From Chamaesiphon sp. 336R_metabinner_41 (GTDB lineage Bacteria; Cyanobacteriota; Cyanobacteriia; Cyanobacteriales; Chamaesiphonaceae), in assembly GCA_025359915.1 (NCBI GenBank), contig JANYDE010000153.1:1-48899 (forward strand): a DNA stretch of 48,899 nt. The letters run 5' to 3'. Position 1 is the first letter of the stretch; each line of letters opens with the position of its first letter. A program made the position numbers and the translations under genes. The notes beneath the pieces are model-generated. The model searched no databases, was not told the DNA's origin, and saw only the letters and a program-made list of their open reading frames with translations. This document shows positions 1 to 8,224 of the stretch, piece by piece.

Positions 1-214
1 TCACAATCTGGCTCTAGTTCGTCGTTTTGCACTCAATATTCTCAATTGTGAGCATACTTTTAAGGGTAGTCTCAAGCAAAAATCTAAGCGTGCCGCTATG
101 GATAATCGCTATATGCTTACTTTGTTAGCCTCCGCCTTCCCCGCATCCACAACTACTGCCTCGTTGTCAATAGCGTTTGAGGTGCGCTTACCCTGCAAAC
201 TTATACACCACTAA
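1..214 (+). mobile_element. C-terminal end of an ISAs1-family transposase, cut by the window edge
   Basis: An open frame runs from base 2 to the TAA at 212-214 without a start codon, so this is only the end of a gene that begins outside the window. The translation begins HNLALVRRFALNIL and continues to KQKSKRAAMDNRYMLTLL. That pattern, NLA-LVRR-ALN-L followed by a basic K-KRKRA--D--YL-LL block, is the typical end of ISAs1/DDE transposases. The last residues (EVRLPCKL) also resemble these proteins. Catalytic residues lie upstream and cannot be checked, so I cannot say whether the element is intact. No terminal inverted repeat is obvious between the stop codon and cbiD. The family is inferred from the motif only. 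Confidence 0.6.
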
Positions 215-337
215 ACCTCTTTACAATAACAATAATAGCTATGTTTTACAGGATTGATGCATTATTTCGAGACTGACTCGATCAAACAACTCCACTACCA
301 CTGTAAATTGATAACAAATAATATAGATCGATTAACT

Positions 338-1507
338 ATGCGTTCTGGATATACTTTACCTGTCTTTGCTACGGCTAGTGCGATCGCCGCATTACAATGT
401 TTGCAAAAGTCTAATACCAATGAGGATAAATCAATCGTCACTGTAGATTTAATTACCCCACCGCAACAGGTAGAAATCTCGATCGAACGATCTGCCTTAA
501 TTAACCCTAACATGTCGCTCGGTATCACTTTGAGCGATCCTGGGGATAATTTAGATTTGACTCGCGATACTCCCGTGTGGGCGGTAGTCGAATGGGCAGA
601 CTCATCACAGGTAGAAACGATCGCGCTAGTGGGTGGTGAAGGGGTCGGAAAGCAGTCTAATCGAGATAATCCTCCTGCTATCTATAATTACGCTCAACAG
701 CTTTTACAGGCTAATTTAGCCCCATTGTTGGCACCTGAACAGAAAATTCGGGTGACGATTATTTTACCGGAGGGGCGAATTCTGGCGACACGTACATCTA
801 ATGCTGCGTTTGGGGTAGTGGAGGGTTTATCACTGCTGGGCACTACAGGTATTTCTCAACCGTTGAGTGCGCCTGGGCAATTGGAGGCTTGTTTGGCTGA
901 GTTGCGTTCTAAGTGGGGGCGGGGAGACAGGGGGACGGGGGGACTGGGAGACGGGGGGACAGAAGAGGATGAATTTGCTTTACCTCTGGTGTTTTGTATT
1001 GGTGAGAATGGGTTGGATTTGGCTCAGAAGATGGGGATTGGGCGTGAGCGGATTATTAAGACGGCTAATTGGTTAGGGCCATTATTGACTGAGGCGGGAC
1101 TATTGGGTGTACCTAAGTTATTATTATTTGGCTATCATGGCAAATTGATCAAATTGGCGGGGGGAATTTTTCATACTCATCACCATTTAGCCGATGGGAG
1201 ATTGGAAATTTTGGTAGCAGCGGCGGTGCGGATGGGTTTACCAGCAGCGCAATTGTCGGGTTTATTTGACTGCGAGACGGCGGAGGATGTACTCAAATAT
1301 CTCCATGAAATCGATACGCTGGCGGGGAGTAATTGGGTGACGCAAATCTATGGCTATTTGACCGATCGAATCGATAATAGATCTCAGACATACATTTATA
1401 GCCAGAGTCAGAAATCTGTCAGTGTCGGTTCTGTATTATTCGATCGACAGCGAAAAATCATCGCAACTAGTCCCACTGGAGCAACATTTTTGACCCAATT
1501 GTGCTAG
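338..1507 (+). CDS. cbiD: Cobalt-precorrin-5B C1-methyltransferase
   Basis: CbiD methylates carbon 1 of the corrin ring in the anaerobic (early-cobalt) route to cobalamin, in the cytoplasm. The protein starts MRSGYTLPVFATASAIAAL, the usual CbiD N-terminus. It also has the conserved segments GGEGVGKQS, FGVVEGLSLLGTTGI and FCIGENGLDLA, and ends with the FGYHGKLIKLAGGIFHTHH block. I chose the ATG at 338 because homology begins there; the frame stays open upstream to TTG 254 and ATG 257, but the extra residues look unlike the family. Odd feature: about 20 Gly/Asp/Arg-rich residues (WGRGDRGTGGLGDGGTEEDE) interrupt the protein before FALPLVF. They are encoded by a GGGAGAC/GGGGGAC repeat at about 914-970 like those in nearby spacers. 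No other cobalamin gene or riboswitch is visible nearby. Confidence 0.92.
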   Translation: MRSGYTLPVFATASAIAALQCLQKSNTNEDKSIVTVDLITPPQQVEISIERSALINPNMSLGITLSDPGDNLDLTRDTPVWAVVEWADSSQVETIALVGGEGVGKQSNRDNPPAIYNYAQQLLQANLAPLLAPEQKIRVTIILPEGRILATRTSNAAFGVVEGLSLLGTTGISQPLSAPGQLEACLAELRSKWGRGDRGTGGLGDGGTEEDEFALPLVFCIGENGLDLAQKMGIGRERIIKTANWLGPLLTEAGLLGVPKLLLFGYHGKLIKLAGGIFHTHHHLADGRLEILVAAAVRMGLPAAQLSGLFDCETAEDVLKYLHEIDTLAGSNWVTQIYGYLTDRIDNRSQTYIYSQSQKSVSVGSVLFDRQRKIIATSPTGATFLTQLC

Positions 1508-1660
1508 ATTTAATCGAATATAAAATTTTTTAATCGATCGTTATAAATCTTATTTGATATAACTCTTTAAATTCAAGAGTTGCTCACCCCGAACCCTCGA
1601 TGGTGGGCTATTTCAGCATCTATCCGCATCTACTCTGTATCAACTTCAAGGGAGTCCGTA

Positions 1661-3292
1661 GTGACAACAGAAACCAAAACCAATTCAACCAAGATTAATC
1701 CGACAGATAGCGATTTGGGAGAAGTAAGCATCAATCATCAAATGGTCGTCATTCTGGATTTCGGCTCCCAGTATTCGGAATTAATCGCCCGCAGAATTCG
1801 CGAGACACAAGTCTATTCCGAAGTTATCTCTTATCGTACAACCGCCGCGCAACTTAAATTGTTAAATCCAAAGGGAATTATTCTCTCTGGTGGACCTAGC
1901 TCAGTTTACGACGATCGCGCCCCAAAATGCGATCCGGAAATCTGGAATCTGGGTATTCCGGTATTGGGTGTCTGCTACGGGATGCAACTAATGGTACAGC
2001 AACTCGGTGGCGAAGTCGTCAAAGCGAAGAAAGCTGAGTATGGCAAGGCTGAACTATCGATCAACGATCCGACAGATTTGCTGACAAATGTCGAGGAAGG
2101 AACGACAATGTGGATGAGTCATGGCGACTCCTGTGAAAAATTACCACCAGGATTCGAGCTGCTCGCCCATACTGAGAATACACCATGTGCGGCGATCGCC
2201 GAGCATCAGCGCAAATTATATGGGGTACAATTTCACCCTGAAGTAGTGCATTCGATCGGTGGATTCGCGCTAATTCGCAATTTTGTCTATCATATTTGCG
2301 GTTGTCAACCAACTTGGACGACGGAAGCATTTGTAGAAGAAGCGATTCAAAGTGTCCGCGCTAGAGTTGGTGATAAGAAAGTATTACTAGCACTATCTGG
2401 CGGTGTTGATTCTTCAACTTTAGCATTCTTATTGCACCGCGCGATCGGCGACCAATTGACTTGTATGTTTATCGATCAAGGTTTCATGCGAAAGCTCGAA
2501 CCAGAACGTCTTGTCGCTGTATTTAAAGACCAATTTCATATCAAAGTGGAATATGTGATGGCGCGGGAGCGATTCATTAATGCTGTCGCAGGTGTCACCG
2601 ATCCTGAAGCCAAACGCAAAATCATTGGAACTGAATTTATTCGCGTATTTGAGTCAGAATCAAAACGATTAGGCCCATTTGATTATCTCGCACAAGGAAC
2701 ATTATATCCCGACGTAATTGAGTCCGCAGACACAAATGTCGATCCGCAAAGTGGCGAACGAGTAGCGGTCAAAATTAAGAGTCATCACAATGTTGGTGGT
2801 TTACCCAAAGACTTACAATTTAAACTCGTCGAACCATTACGCAAATTATTTAAAGATGAAGTGCGAAAAGTGGGTAGATCGATCGGATTACCAGAAGAAA
2901 TCGTTAAACGCCAACCTTTTCCAGGTCCAGGTTTAGCAATTCGGATCATCGGAGAAGTCACCGCTGAACGATTGAATATCCTCCGCGATGCCGATTTAAT
3001 CGTTCGCCAAGAAGTCAATAAACAAGGACTTTATGACAAGCTTTGGCAGGCTTTTGCCGTGTTATTAGCAGATGTAAATAGTGTCGGAGTAATGGGCGAT
3101 CAACGTACTTATGCACATCCAATTGTCCTGCGTTGTGTATCTAGTGAAGATGGGATGACCGCCGATTGGTCGAAAGTGCCCTATGAATTTCTAGAGATAG
3201 TTTCTAACCGAATTGTCAACGAAGTAAAAGGTGTCAATCGCGTGGTCTATGATATCACATCCAAGCCGCCTGGAACGATCGAATGGGAGTAA
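1661..3292 (+). CDS. guaA: GMP synthase (glutamine-hydrolysing)
   Basis: GuaA converts XMP, glutamine and ATP to GMP, the last step of de novo guanine nucleotide synthesis. An N-terminal class I glutamine amidotransferase domain has [21 protein letters not shown], the nucleophile Cys in GVCYGMQ near residue 104 and the His/Glu pair in FHPEV. The ATP pyrophosphatase domain follows with the P-loop [11 protein letters not shown] near residue 245. The C-terminal dimerisation domain ends with the conserved [10 protein letters not shown]. The start is GTG 1661: it has AGGGAG at 1649-1654, and the product then matches cyanobacterial GuaA, which carries a short variable leader before the amidotransferase. 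The frame is open further upstream to 1580, but that part shows no similarity. A strong terminator follows at 3339-3363. Confidence 0.97.
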   Translation: MTTETKTNSTKINPTDSDLGEVSINHQMVVILDFGSQYSELIARRIRETQVYSEVISYRTTAAQLKLLNPKGIILSGGPSSVYDDRAPKCDPEIWNLGIPVLGVCYGMQLMVQQLGGEVVKAKKAEYGKAELSINDPTDLLTNVEEGTTMWMSHGDSCEKLPPGFELLAHTENTPCAAIAEHQRKLYGVQFHPEVVHSIGGFALIRNFVYHICGCQPTWTTEAFVEEAIQSVRARVGDKKVLLALSGGVDSSTLAFLLHRAIGDQLTCMFIDQGFMRKLEPERLVAVFKDQFHIKVEYVMARERFINAVAGVTDPEAKRKIIGTEFIRVFESESKRLGPFDYLAQGTLYPDVIESADTNVDPQSGERVAVKIKSHHNVGGLPKDLQFKLVEPLRKLFKDEVRKVGRSIGLPEEIVKRQPFPGPGLAIRIIGEVTAERLNILRDADLIVRQEVNKQGLYDKLWQAFAVLLADVNSVGVMGDQRTYAHPIVLRCVSSEDGMTADWSKVPYEFLEIVSNRIVNEVKGVNRVVYDITSKPPGTIEWE

Positions 3293-3294
3293 TT

Positions 3295-3325
3295 AAGTAA
3301 TAAGTAACAAGTAATAAGTAATAAG
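3295..3325 (+). repeat. Heptamer tandem repeat (AAGTAAT)
   Basis: Four consecutive copies of AAGTAAT/AAGTAAC plus a partial one begin two bases after the guaA stop codon. This is a short tandemly repeated repetitive (STRR) sequence of the heptamer type known from cyanobacteria. Confidence 0.85.
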
Positions 3326-3338
3326 TTTAGATTCTGTA

Positions 3339-3363
3339 GGTGGGCATATTGTCCACCTTTTTT
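3339..3363 (+). terminator. Rho-independent terminator after guaA
   Basis: A 7-bp stem (GGTGGGC with GTCCACC, one G-T pair) closes a five-base loop and is followed by six T residues. It lies 47 bases past the guaA stop, so it should end the guaA transcript before sbtA. Confidence 0.85.
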
Positions 3364-3429
3364 ATCGATACTTTCAGTCACCAGCTATCTCTAGATCGAT
3401 CTTCGCTTAAAAAAACTTAACTACTTACC

Positions 3430-3464
3430 ATCCACTATCCACTATCCACTATTCACTATCCACC
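3430..3464 (+). repeat. Heptamer tandem repeat (ATCCACT), five copies
   Basis: Five head-to-tail copies of ATCCACT with one or two substitutions lie 43 bases upstream of sbtA. The unit differs from that of the array after guaA although both are heptamers in the same spacer. Confidence 0.85.
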
Positions 3465-3506
3465 GGATAATGAACAGACATAGAGTAAGTAAAATTTAAA
3501 GAGCCA

Positions 3507-4505
3507 ATGGATAGCAGTTTAATTCTATCTAATATCTTGAACCCGCCAGTCTTATTCTTTTTCCTGGGAATGCTGGCAATTTTTGTTCAATCCGATTTAG
3601 AAATCCCCAACCCTTTACCCAAACTATTTTCGCTCTACCTCCTAGTCGCAATCGGCTTCAAAGGTGGACATGAACTATATGAGAGCGGATTGAGTCCACT
3701 GATCCTCGCTACTTTAGGAGCAGCCGTATTCATGGCATCGATCGTGCCAGTTTACTCCTTCTTTATCCTCAAAATCAAGCTCGATAATTATAATGCTGCG
3801 GCGATTGCGGCTACTTACGGCTCGATTAGCGCGGTGACGTTCATTACGGCTAGTTCGCTACTCGATAAGCTCCAGATCCCCTATGGTGGTCATATGGTAG
3901 CAGCTTTAGCACTGATGGAGTCACCCGCGATTGTAGTTGGTTTAATCCTCGTCAGAGTCTTTAACAAAAAAGAAGCTACGGGAGAGACTGATGAAGATGA
4001 GAACACAAGTACTTCTTGGGGTGAAGTCTTACATGAAGCTTTCTTAAATGGCTCAGTATTGCTATTAATTGGTAGCGTAATTATTGGGTTTTTAACAGGT
4101 GTTGATGGTTGGCACAAAGTGCATTTATTTGTCGAAAAAGATATCTTTTATGGAGCATTGATGTTCTTTTTACTAGATATGGGATTGGTAGCCGCTCGGC
4201 GGATTCAAGATTTACGTCAAACAGGAATGTTTTTAATTGGCTTTGCTGTTTTTATGCCGATTGGTAATGCTTTAATTGGGATATTATTAGCCAAAGCAAT
4301 TGGGATGGGACAAGGTGATGCTCTACTCTTTTCCGTACTTTGTGCGAGTGCTTCTTATATTGCCGTACCAGCCGCAATGCGGATGACTGTACCAGAAGCA
4401 AACCCCAGTTTATATGTATCAATGGCTCTAGCAATCACATTTCCATTCAACATTATTGTCGGTATTCCAATTTATCTACAAGCTATTAAATTACTGGGAG
4501 TTTAA
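3507..4505 (+). CDS. sbtA: Sodium-dependent bicarbonate transporter SbtA
   Basis: SbtA imports bicarbonate with sodium across the plasma membrane, feeding the CO2-concentrating mechanism. The 332-residue protein begins with the characteristic ILSNILNPPVLFFFLGMLA segment and FKGGHELYESG. It contains about ten hydrophobic helices arranged as two halves, each with a helix-breaking core motif. A charged cytoplasmic loop (KKEATGETDEDENTSTSW) separates the halves near residues 150-170. It is somewhat shorter than the best-known Synechocystis SbtA, mainly in this loop. The partner gene sbtB begins two bases after the stop codon, so the pair is almost certainly one transcript. A weak AAAGAG site precedes the ATG. 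Confidence 0.95.
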   Translation: MDSSLILSNILNPPVLFFFLGMLAIFVQSDLEIPNPLPKLFSLYLLVAIGFKGGHELYESGLSPLILATLGAAVFMASIVPVYSFFILKIKLDNYNAAAIAATYGSISAVTFITASSLLDKLQIPYGGHMVAALALMESPAIVVGLILVRVFNKKEATGETDEDENTSTSWGEVLHEAFLNGSVLLLIGSVIIGFLTGVDGWHKVHLFVEKDIFYGALMFFLLDMGLVAARRIQDLRQTGMFLIGFAVFMPIGNALIGILLAKAIGMGQGDALLFSVLCASASYIAVPAAMRMTVPEANPSLYVSMALAITFPFNIIVGIPIYLQAIKLLGV

Positions 4506-4507
4506 CC

Positions 4508-4795
4508 ATGTTGCAGCCGATCAAAAAAATTGAAATTATCGTCAGTTATCTCGAAGTTCCTGCTGTTTTAAAGGTGCTTAAGAAAAATTTAATCAAGCGT
4601 TATACCGTTATTAACAATGTCTCGGGGATTGGTGAGCATGGTTATTCTGGTGATGATTTAATTACGAACAGCTATATTATGATCATTTGTACTGAGTTAG
4701 AATTAGCAGAACAATTATCCATTGCAATGCAGCCACTGCTCAAAAAAATGGGTGGAATTTTTATCATTACTGATGGTCAGTGGATTGCACATTAA
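4508..4795 (+). CDS. sbtB: PII-like regulator SbtB
   Basis: SbtB is a small trimeric PII-like protein that binds adenyl nucleotides, including cAMP, and associates with SbtA to control bicarbonate uptake. The identification rests on the ferredoxin-like pattern (KIEIIVSYLEVPAVLKVLKK, then RYTVINNVSGIGEHG in the T-loop position, then IMIICTELELAEQLSIAMQPLLKK) and on the two-base spacing from sbtA. The protein is only 95 residues and ends GGIFIITDGQWIAH. The C-terminal CGPEGC hairpin known in Synechocystis SbtB as the redox/apyrase R-loop is absent, and the T-loop is short. I therefore place it in the shorter SbtB subgroup; whether it has the same nucleotide cycle is unknown. Confidence 0.9.
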   Translation: MLQPIKKIEIIVSYLEVPAVLKVLKKNLIKRYTVINNVSGIGEHGYSGDDLITNSYIMIICTELELAEQLSIAMQPLLKKMGGIFIITDGQWIAH

Positions 4796-4925
4796 TAGAT
4801 AGTTCGATCGCTTATCACTGATTATTCGATCGGTGGTGAGCGATAATCAATAAATACATTACAACCTAAATATTTCCTAAAAACTAGAATCTAAAGTCCA
4901 TCCTAAATACTTGGCATCTTCTCTT

Positions 4926-5501
4926 CTATTGAGAATCAGATACAGTTAATTCAGCTAAATGTGTTTGTTGAATATCAGCGATCGCAAATGGCAAGTGTGC
5001 GCCCCTTAGTCCCTGCTTAATGCGTTCATTTGTTTGTTGGAACAAAACAAATAGCGGATATGAATTTTCGGCAGCCTCACTAAGAATATGTCGATAGTAT
5101 TGAGGCATTATCCACTCATAATTATTATCTAATAATACTTGTGTCTGTCGCCATCTTGAGAGTAAATCTGAGAGATCCTCCTCAGGACGATGGATGAAGA
5201 TTAAAATTTCACCACCCATCTTGATTTTCCACTCAGGATCGCACATGAGATAAGCGAGATCGCAAGGAAGTAAGATCGTTTTAGCCGTGGCATTAATTGG
5301 CGAAAAATTATCTGTTTGCGATAGCAATATCTTTCGTAGTTTAATCACAGGCAAAGGCATCGTAATTAAACTTTCGTCAGATCTTCTAATGCTCGGAATC
5401 ATTTCTAAATACGGACGATGTTGTTTTAGCAGCTCTATAGCTTCATTACACTGGCTATATTTGGCTAAAATTTCTTCGTAATCTGATTTTTGAATAGACA
5501 T
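4926..5501 (-). CDS. Unrecognised 191-residue cytoplasmic protein
   Basis: I do not recognise this protein. It has no signal peptide or membrane segment. The composition is balanced, with predicted helices at the start (DYEEILAKYSQCNEAIELLKQ) and in the middle (DLSDLLSRWRQTQVLLDNNYEW). The centre has a beta-like stretch (TILLPCDLAYLMCDPEWKIK, then GGEILIFIHRPEED). It reads in the same direction as pilC, which lies upstream of it, but a 142-base spacer with AATTCTC and TTGATAA repeats separates them, so co-transcription is uncertain. The ATG at 5501 is the only good start. Codon use looks like the neighbouring genes, which supports a real gene. No function is proposed. Confidence 0.7.
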   Translation of the reverse strand: MSIQKSDYEEILAKYSQCNEAIELLKQHRPYLEMIPSIRRSDESLITMPLPVIKLRKILLSQTDNFSPINATAKTILLPCDLAYLMCDPEWKIKMGGEILIFIHRPEEDLSDLLSRWRQTQVLLDNNYEWIMPQYYRHILSEAAENSYPLFVLFQQTNERIKQGLRGAHLPFAIADIQQTHLAELTVSDSQ

Positions 5502-5616
5502 GGTATATTAATTGATAATTGATAATTAAGGCGATTAAAATACTGCCCACTATGGATATAAGCAGACAACAATACAACCATGCTAATTCAAGCGTTTTAC
5601 TTATGATTTCGCTATT

Positions 5617-5640
5617 AATTCTCAATTCTCAATTCTCAAT
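5617..5640. repeat. Heptamer repeat (AATTCTC)
   Basis: Just over three copies of AATTCTC lie immediately after the pilC stop codon (pilC is on the minus strand). A second short array, TTGATAA, lies at 5511-5527 upstream of the unknown gene. Confidence 0.75.
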
Positions 5641-5643
5641 TAC

Positions 5644-6870
5644 TTAACCGAGTTTCTCGAATACTTTGAACATTGGTAAATACATCGAGAGCAGAATTAC
5701 CGCTACCATCCCAGCGAGGAATACCATCATAATTGGTTCAAGGACACTGGTAAGAGCCTTCACAGCTTGCTCGACTTCATCTTCATAGAAGTCAGCAACT
5801 TTCATCATCATTGTGTCTAATTCTCCTGTTTCTTCACCGATACTAATCATTTGAATTGCTAGAGGTGGAAATACTTTTTCGCGTTGGAGGGCAGTACTTA
5901 ACATTCCCCCTTGTTGGACTTCCTGTTTGGATTTCTCGATCGCATTAGAGATCACTTGATTTCCAGCGGTATCGCGGACGATATCGAGAGAGTTTAAAAT
6001 TGGTACACCCGATCGAGTTAAAGTACCAAAAATTCGACAAAACCGTGCAGTAGCAGATTTTTCATTTAGATCACCAAGGATCGGCATTTTCAAGAAAAAC
6101 CGATCCATTGTTAGTTTTCCAATTGGAGTTTTATAGTATTGATTGTACCCAAAAATTAATCCAGAAACTACAGTGATTGGAATCATCACCATCCAACTAG
6201 TTAAGATACCACTGATACCCAACATAAATAGTGTTAATCCAGGTAACTCTGTGCCTAAACCTTTGAAAATTCCTGCAAATACTGGAATCAAGAAAATTGT
6301 CATCCCCAAAAACACTAACAGTGCCAGGATACCAACCGCAATGGGATAAGCCATTGCCCCTTTGACTTGGTTTTTGAGACGAGACATATCTTCAAGTACT
6401 TTCGCTAGACGATTGAGAACTTCATCGAGTACCCCACCCACCTCTCCTGCTTGAATCATACTGACATAGAGCGCATCAAAACATTCTGGATGTCGGCGCA
6501 TAGCATCGGAGAGGTTAATCCCCTGTTGAACATCAATACTGACTTGAGAAAGAACTTTCTTTAGTTTGGGATTATTACATTGCTCGGAAAGAACGGTGAG
6601 ACATCTCACCATTGCAACTCCAGCATTGACCATTGCGGCAAATTGACGAGAGAAGACTGCTTTGTCGCGCACCGTCACTGGATTCATTGCGGCTTCGATA
6701 TCACCGAGATCGATCTTGGTGATATCAAAAGATTTGGATGGTCTAATATTCTGAATAAATTTGTATTTTTGCTTTAGTTTTGTACGTGCTAGTTCGACGG
6801 TTTGAGCATCGACTTTTTCTTGCTTGGTGTTGCCCTGCGCATCACGGACTTCAGCTATAAAAGTTGGCAT
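5644..6870 (-). CDS. pilC: Type IV pilus inner-membrane platform protein PilC
   Basis: PilC is the inner-membrane platform on which the PilB and PilT motors act to add or remove pilin. The 408-residue protein has an N-terminal cytoplasmic region (MPTFIAEVRDAQGNTKQEKV) and then two repeated T2SSF domains. The first begins near VRDKAVFSRQFAAMVNAGV and the second near ATARFCRIFGTLTRSGVPIL. Each is followed by hydrophobic helices, and the protein ends with LEPIMMVFLAGMVAVILLS, the standard GspF/PilC signature. It is the last of three pilus genes read pilB-pilT-pilC on the minus strand. There is no Shine-Dalgarno sequence: on the coding strand the bases before the ATG are a CCCTATC-type pyrimidine array. 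Confidence 0.96.
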   Translation of the reverse strand: MPTFIAEVRDAQGNTKQEKVDAQTVELARTKLKQKYKFIQNIRPSKSFDITKIDLGDIEAAMNPVTVRDKAVFSRQFAAMVNAGVAMVRCLTVLSEQCNNPKLKKVLSQVSIDVQQGINLSDAMRRHPECFDALYVSMIQAGEVGGVLDEVLNRLAKVLEDMSRLKNQVKGAMAYPIAVGILALLVFLGMTIFLIPVFAGIFKGLGTELPGLTLFMLGISGILTSWMVMIPITVVSGLIFGYNQYYKTPIGKLTMDRFFLKMPILGDLNEKSATARFCRIFGTLTRSGVPILNSLDIVRDTAGNQVISNAIEKSKQEVQQGGMLSTALQREKVFPPLAIQMISIGEETGELDTMMMKVADFYEDEVEQAVKALTSVLEPIMMVFLAGMVAVILLSMYLPMFKVFEKLG

Positions 6871-6999
6871 ATAATTTAGGGGATAGGGGGTAGGGGATAG
6901 AGAATAGAGGTCAAAGATCGAGGGTCAAGGTTCCAGGTTCCAGGGTTAAGGGTTGCTAATATTAATATTCCCTATTTCCTATTCCCTATTCCCTATCCC
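6871..6999. repeat. pilT-pilC spacer with complementary heptamer arrays
   Basis: On the coding (minus) strand a G-rich GGGAATA array (6967-7001) begins at the pilT stop codon. A C-rich CCCTATC array (about 6877-6907) ends a few bases before the pilC start codon. The two arms are complementary over about 25-30 bases with a few mismatches, so the spacer RNA could fold into one long hairpin. Between them lies a less ordered stretch with GGTTCCAGGTTCCAGGGTT. Confidence 0.75.
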
Positions 7000-8103
7000 C
7001 TAATTTCGACCATTCGTCGCCATTGGTGTAGATCCAATTAGACGTTGAAGTTCATCTGGTCTAGATGATTTGGCAACGCCAGCTTCAAAGGAAATGGTAC
7101 CTTCGCGAATGTGTTTGGCGAGGATCGATTCCATTGTATTCATGCCTAATTTGGCTCCGGTTTGGATTGCACTATAGATTTGAGCTGTTTTGCCTTCGCG
7201 AATCAGGTTGGAAATTGCGGGGGTGACAATCATGATTTCCTGCACCATGACTCGCCCAAATTCACCTGGTTTGGGTTTTTTCTTCTGGACGAGAGCTTGA
7301 CTAAAGACAGCGACGAGGGAGTTGGATAGCTGGGCGCGAATTTGGGGCTGTTGTTCGGGAGGGAAGACATCGAGCATTCGATCGATCGTCTGAGCCGCAG
7401 AGCTGGTATGGAGTGTAGCCATTACCAAGTGTCCGGTTTCGGCAGCACTAATGGCCAAACTGATGGTTTCTAAGTCCCGTAATTCTCCGACCAAAATCAC
7501 GTCTGGATCTTCCCGTAAGGCACCTTTAAGGGCGTTGGTAAAACTTTTAGTGTCTTCACCTTTTTGTCGCTGGTGGACGAGGCTTTGGATGTTGGAGAAT
7601 ACATACTCGATCGGATCTTCGATCGTCAAAATATGCTCGGCACGAGTACGATTGATTAAATCGATCATTGCGGCCATTGTGGTAGTTTTGCCAGATCCAG
7701 TCGGTCCGGTGACTAGGATCAAGCCTCTGGGACGATGACTCATTTCTCTGACGATTTCGGGCAAACCCATTTGCTCAAAGTTCGGGATTTTGGAAGATAG
7801 TGCCCGCAAGCAAGCAGCATAACAACCTCGTTCTTTGTAAACATTGACTCGAAATCTGGCCAGTCCTTTGACACCGTAAGAGCAGTCTATTTCCCAAGTT
7901 TGTTCTAATTCCTTCCGCTGAGTGTTGTTCAGCATACTAAAGATTAATTTTTGGCACTCTTGAGGGCTGAGTGGTACGTCATTTACAGGTGCGAGTTTAC
8001 CGCTGACACGGAAATAAACAGGCGAACCTGCTTGAATGTGCATATCGGAGCCGCCTACTTCGACGAGTTGCTCCATTAGGTCTTCGATTATTTGTTCGGA
8101 CAT
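7000..8103 (-). CDS. pilT: Type IV pilus retraction ATPase PilT
   Basis: PilT is the hexameric cytoplasmic ATPase that powers pilus retraction and twitching motility. The protein has the PAS-like N-terminal domain (GGSDMHIQAGSPVYFR), Walker A GPTGSGKTTT near residues 133-142, an Asp box around LTIEDPIEYVF, Walker B LVGELRDLETI and the His box ETGHLVMATLHT. At 367 residues it has normal length. The C-terminus carries the AIRAG-equivalent region (LIREGKTAQIYSAIQTGAKLGM) needed for retraction in other PilTs. It lies between pilB and pilC in the same direction. Its stop codon overlaps the first unit of a heptamer array, and the ATG is preceded by a C-rich array rather than a ribosome-binding site. 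Confidence 0.96.
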   Translation of the reverse strand: MSEQIIEDLMEQLVEVGGSDMHIQAGSPVYFRVSGKLAPVNDVPLSPQECQKLIFSMLNNTQRKELEQTWEIDCSYGVKGLARFRVNVYKERGCYAACLRALSSKIPNFEQMGLPEIVREMSHRPRGLILVTGPTGSGKTTTMAAMIDLINRTRAEHILTIEDPIEYVFSNIQSLVHQRQKGEDTKSFTNALKGALREDPDVILVGELRDLETISLAISAAETGHLVMATLHTSSAAQTIDRMLDVFPPEQQPQIRAQLSNSLVAVFSQALVQKKKPKPGEFGRVMVQEIMIVTPAISNLIREGKTAQIYSAIQTGAKLGMNTMESILAKHIREGTISFEAGVAKSSRPDELQRLIGSTPMATNGRN

Positions 8104-8224
8104 TCTAGGGTTTAGGGGATAGGGTTTAGGGGATAGGGTTTAGGGTTTAGGGGATAGGGGATAGGGCTTTCGGACGCTTGCGTCCTTCATATTCCCTATT
8201 CCCTATTCCCTATTGGCTCATTCA
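8104..8224. repeat. pilB-pilT spacer: two heptamer arrays around a GGACGCAAGCGTCC palindrome
   Basis: The whole 121-base spacer is repeat sequence. Reading along the mRNA (minus strand), a GGGAATA array (8191-8214) follows the pilB stop. Next comes the palindrome GGACGCAAGCGTCC (8172-8185). A long CCCTATC/CCCTAAA array (8105-8167) then ends three bases before the pilT ATG. The GGGAATA arm pairs with the CCCTATC arm with one mismatch per heptamer, giving a nested hairpin with the palindrome at the tip. Confidence 0.8.
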
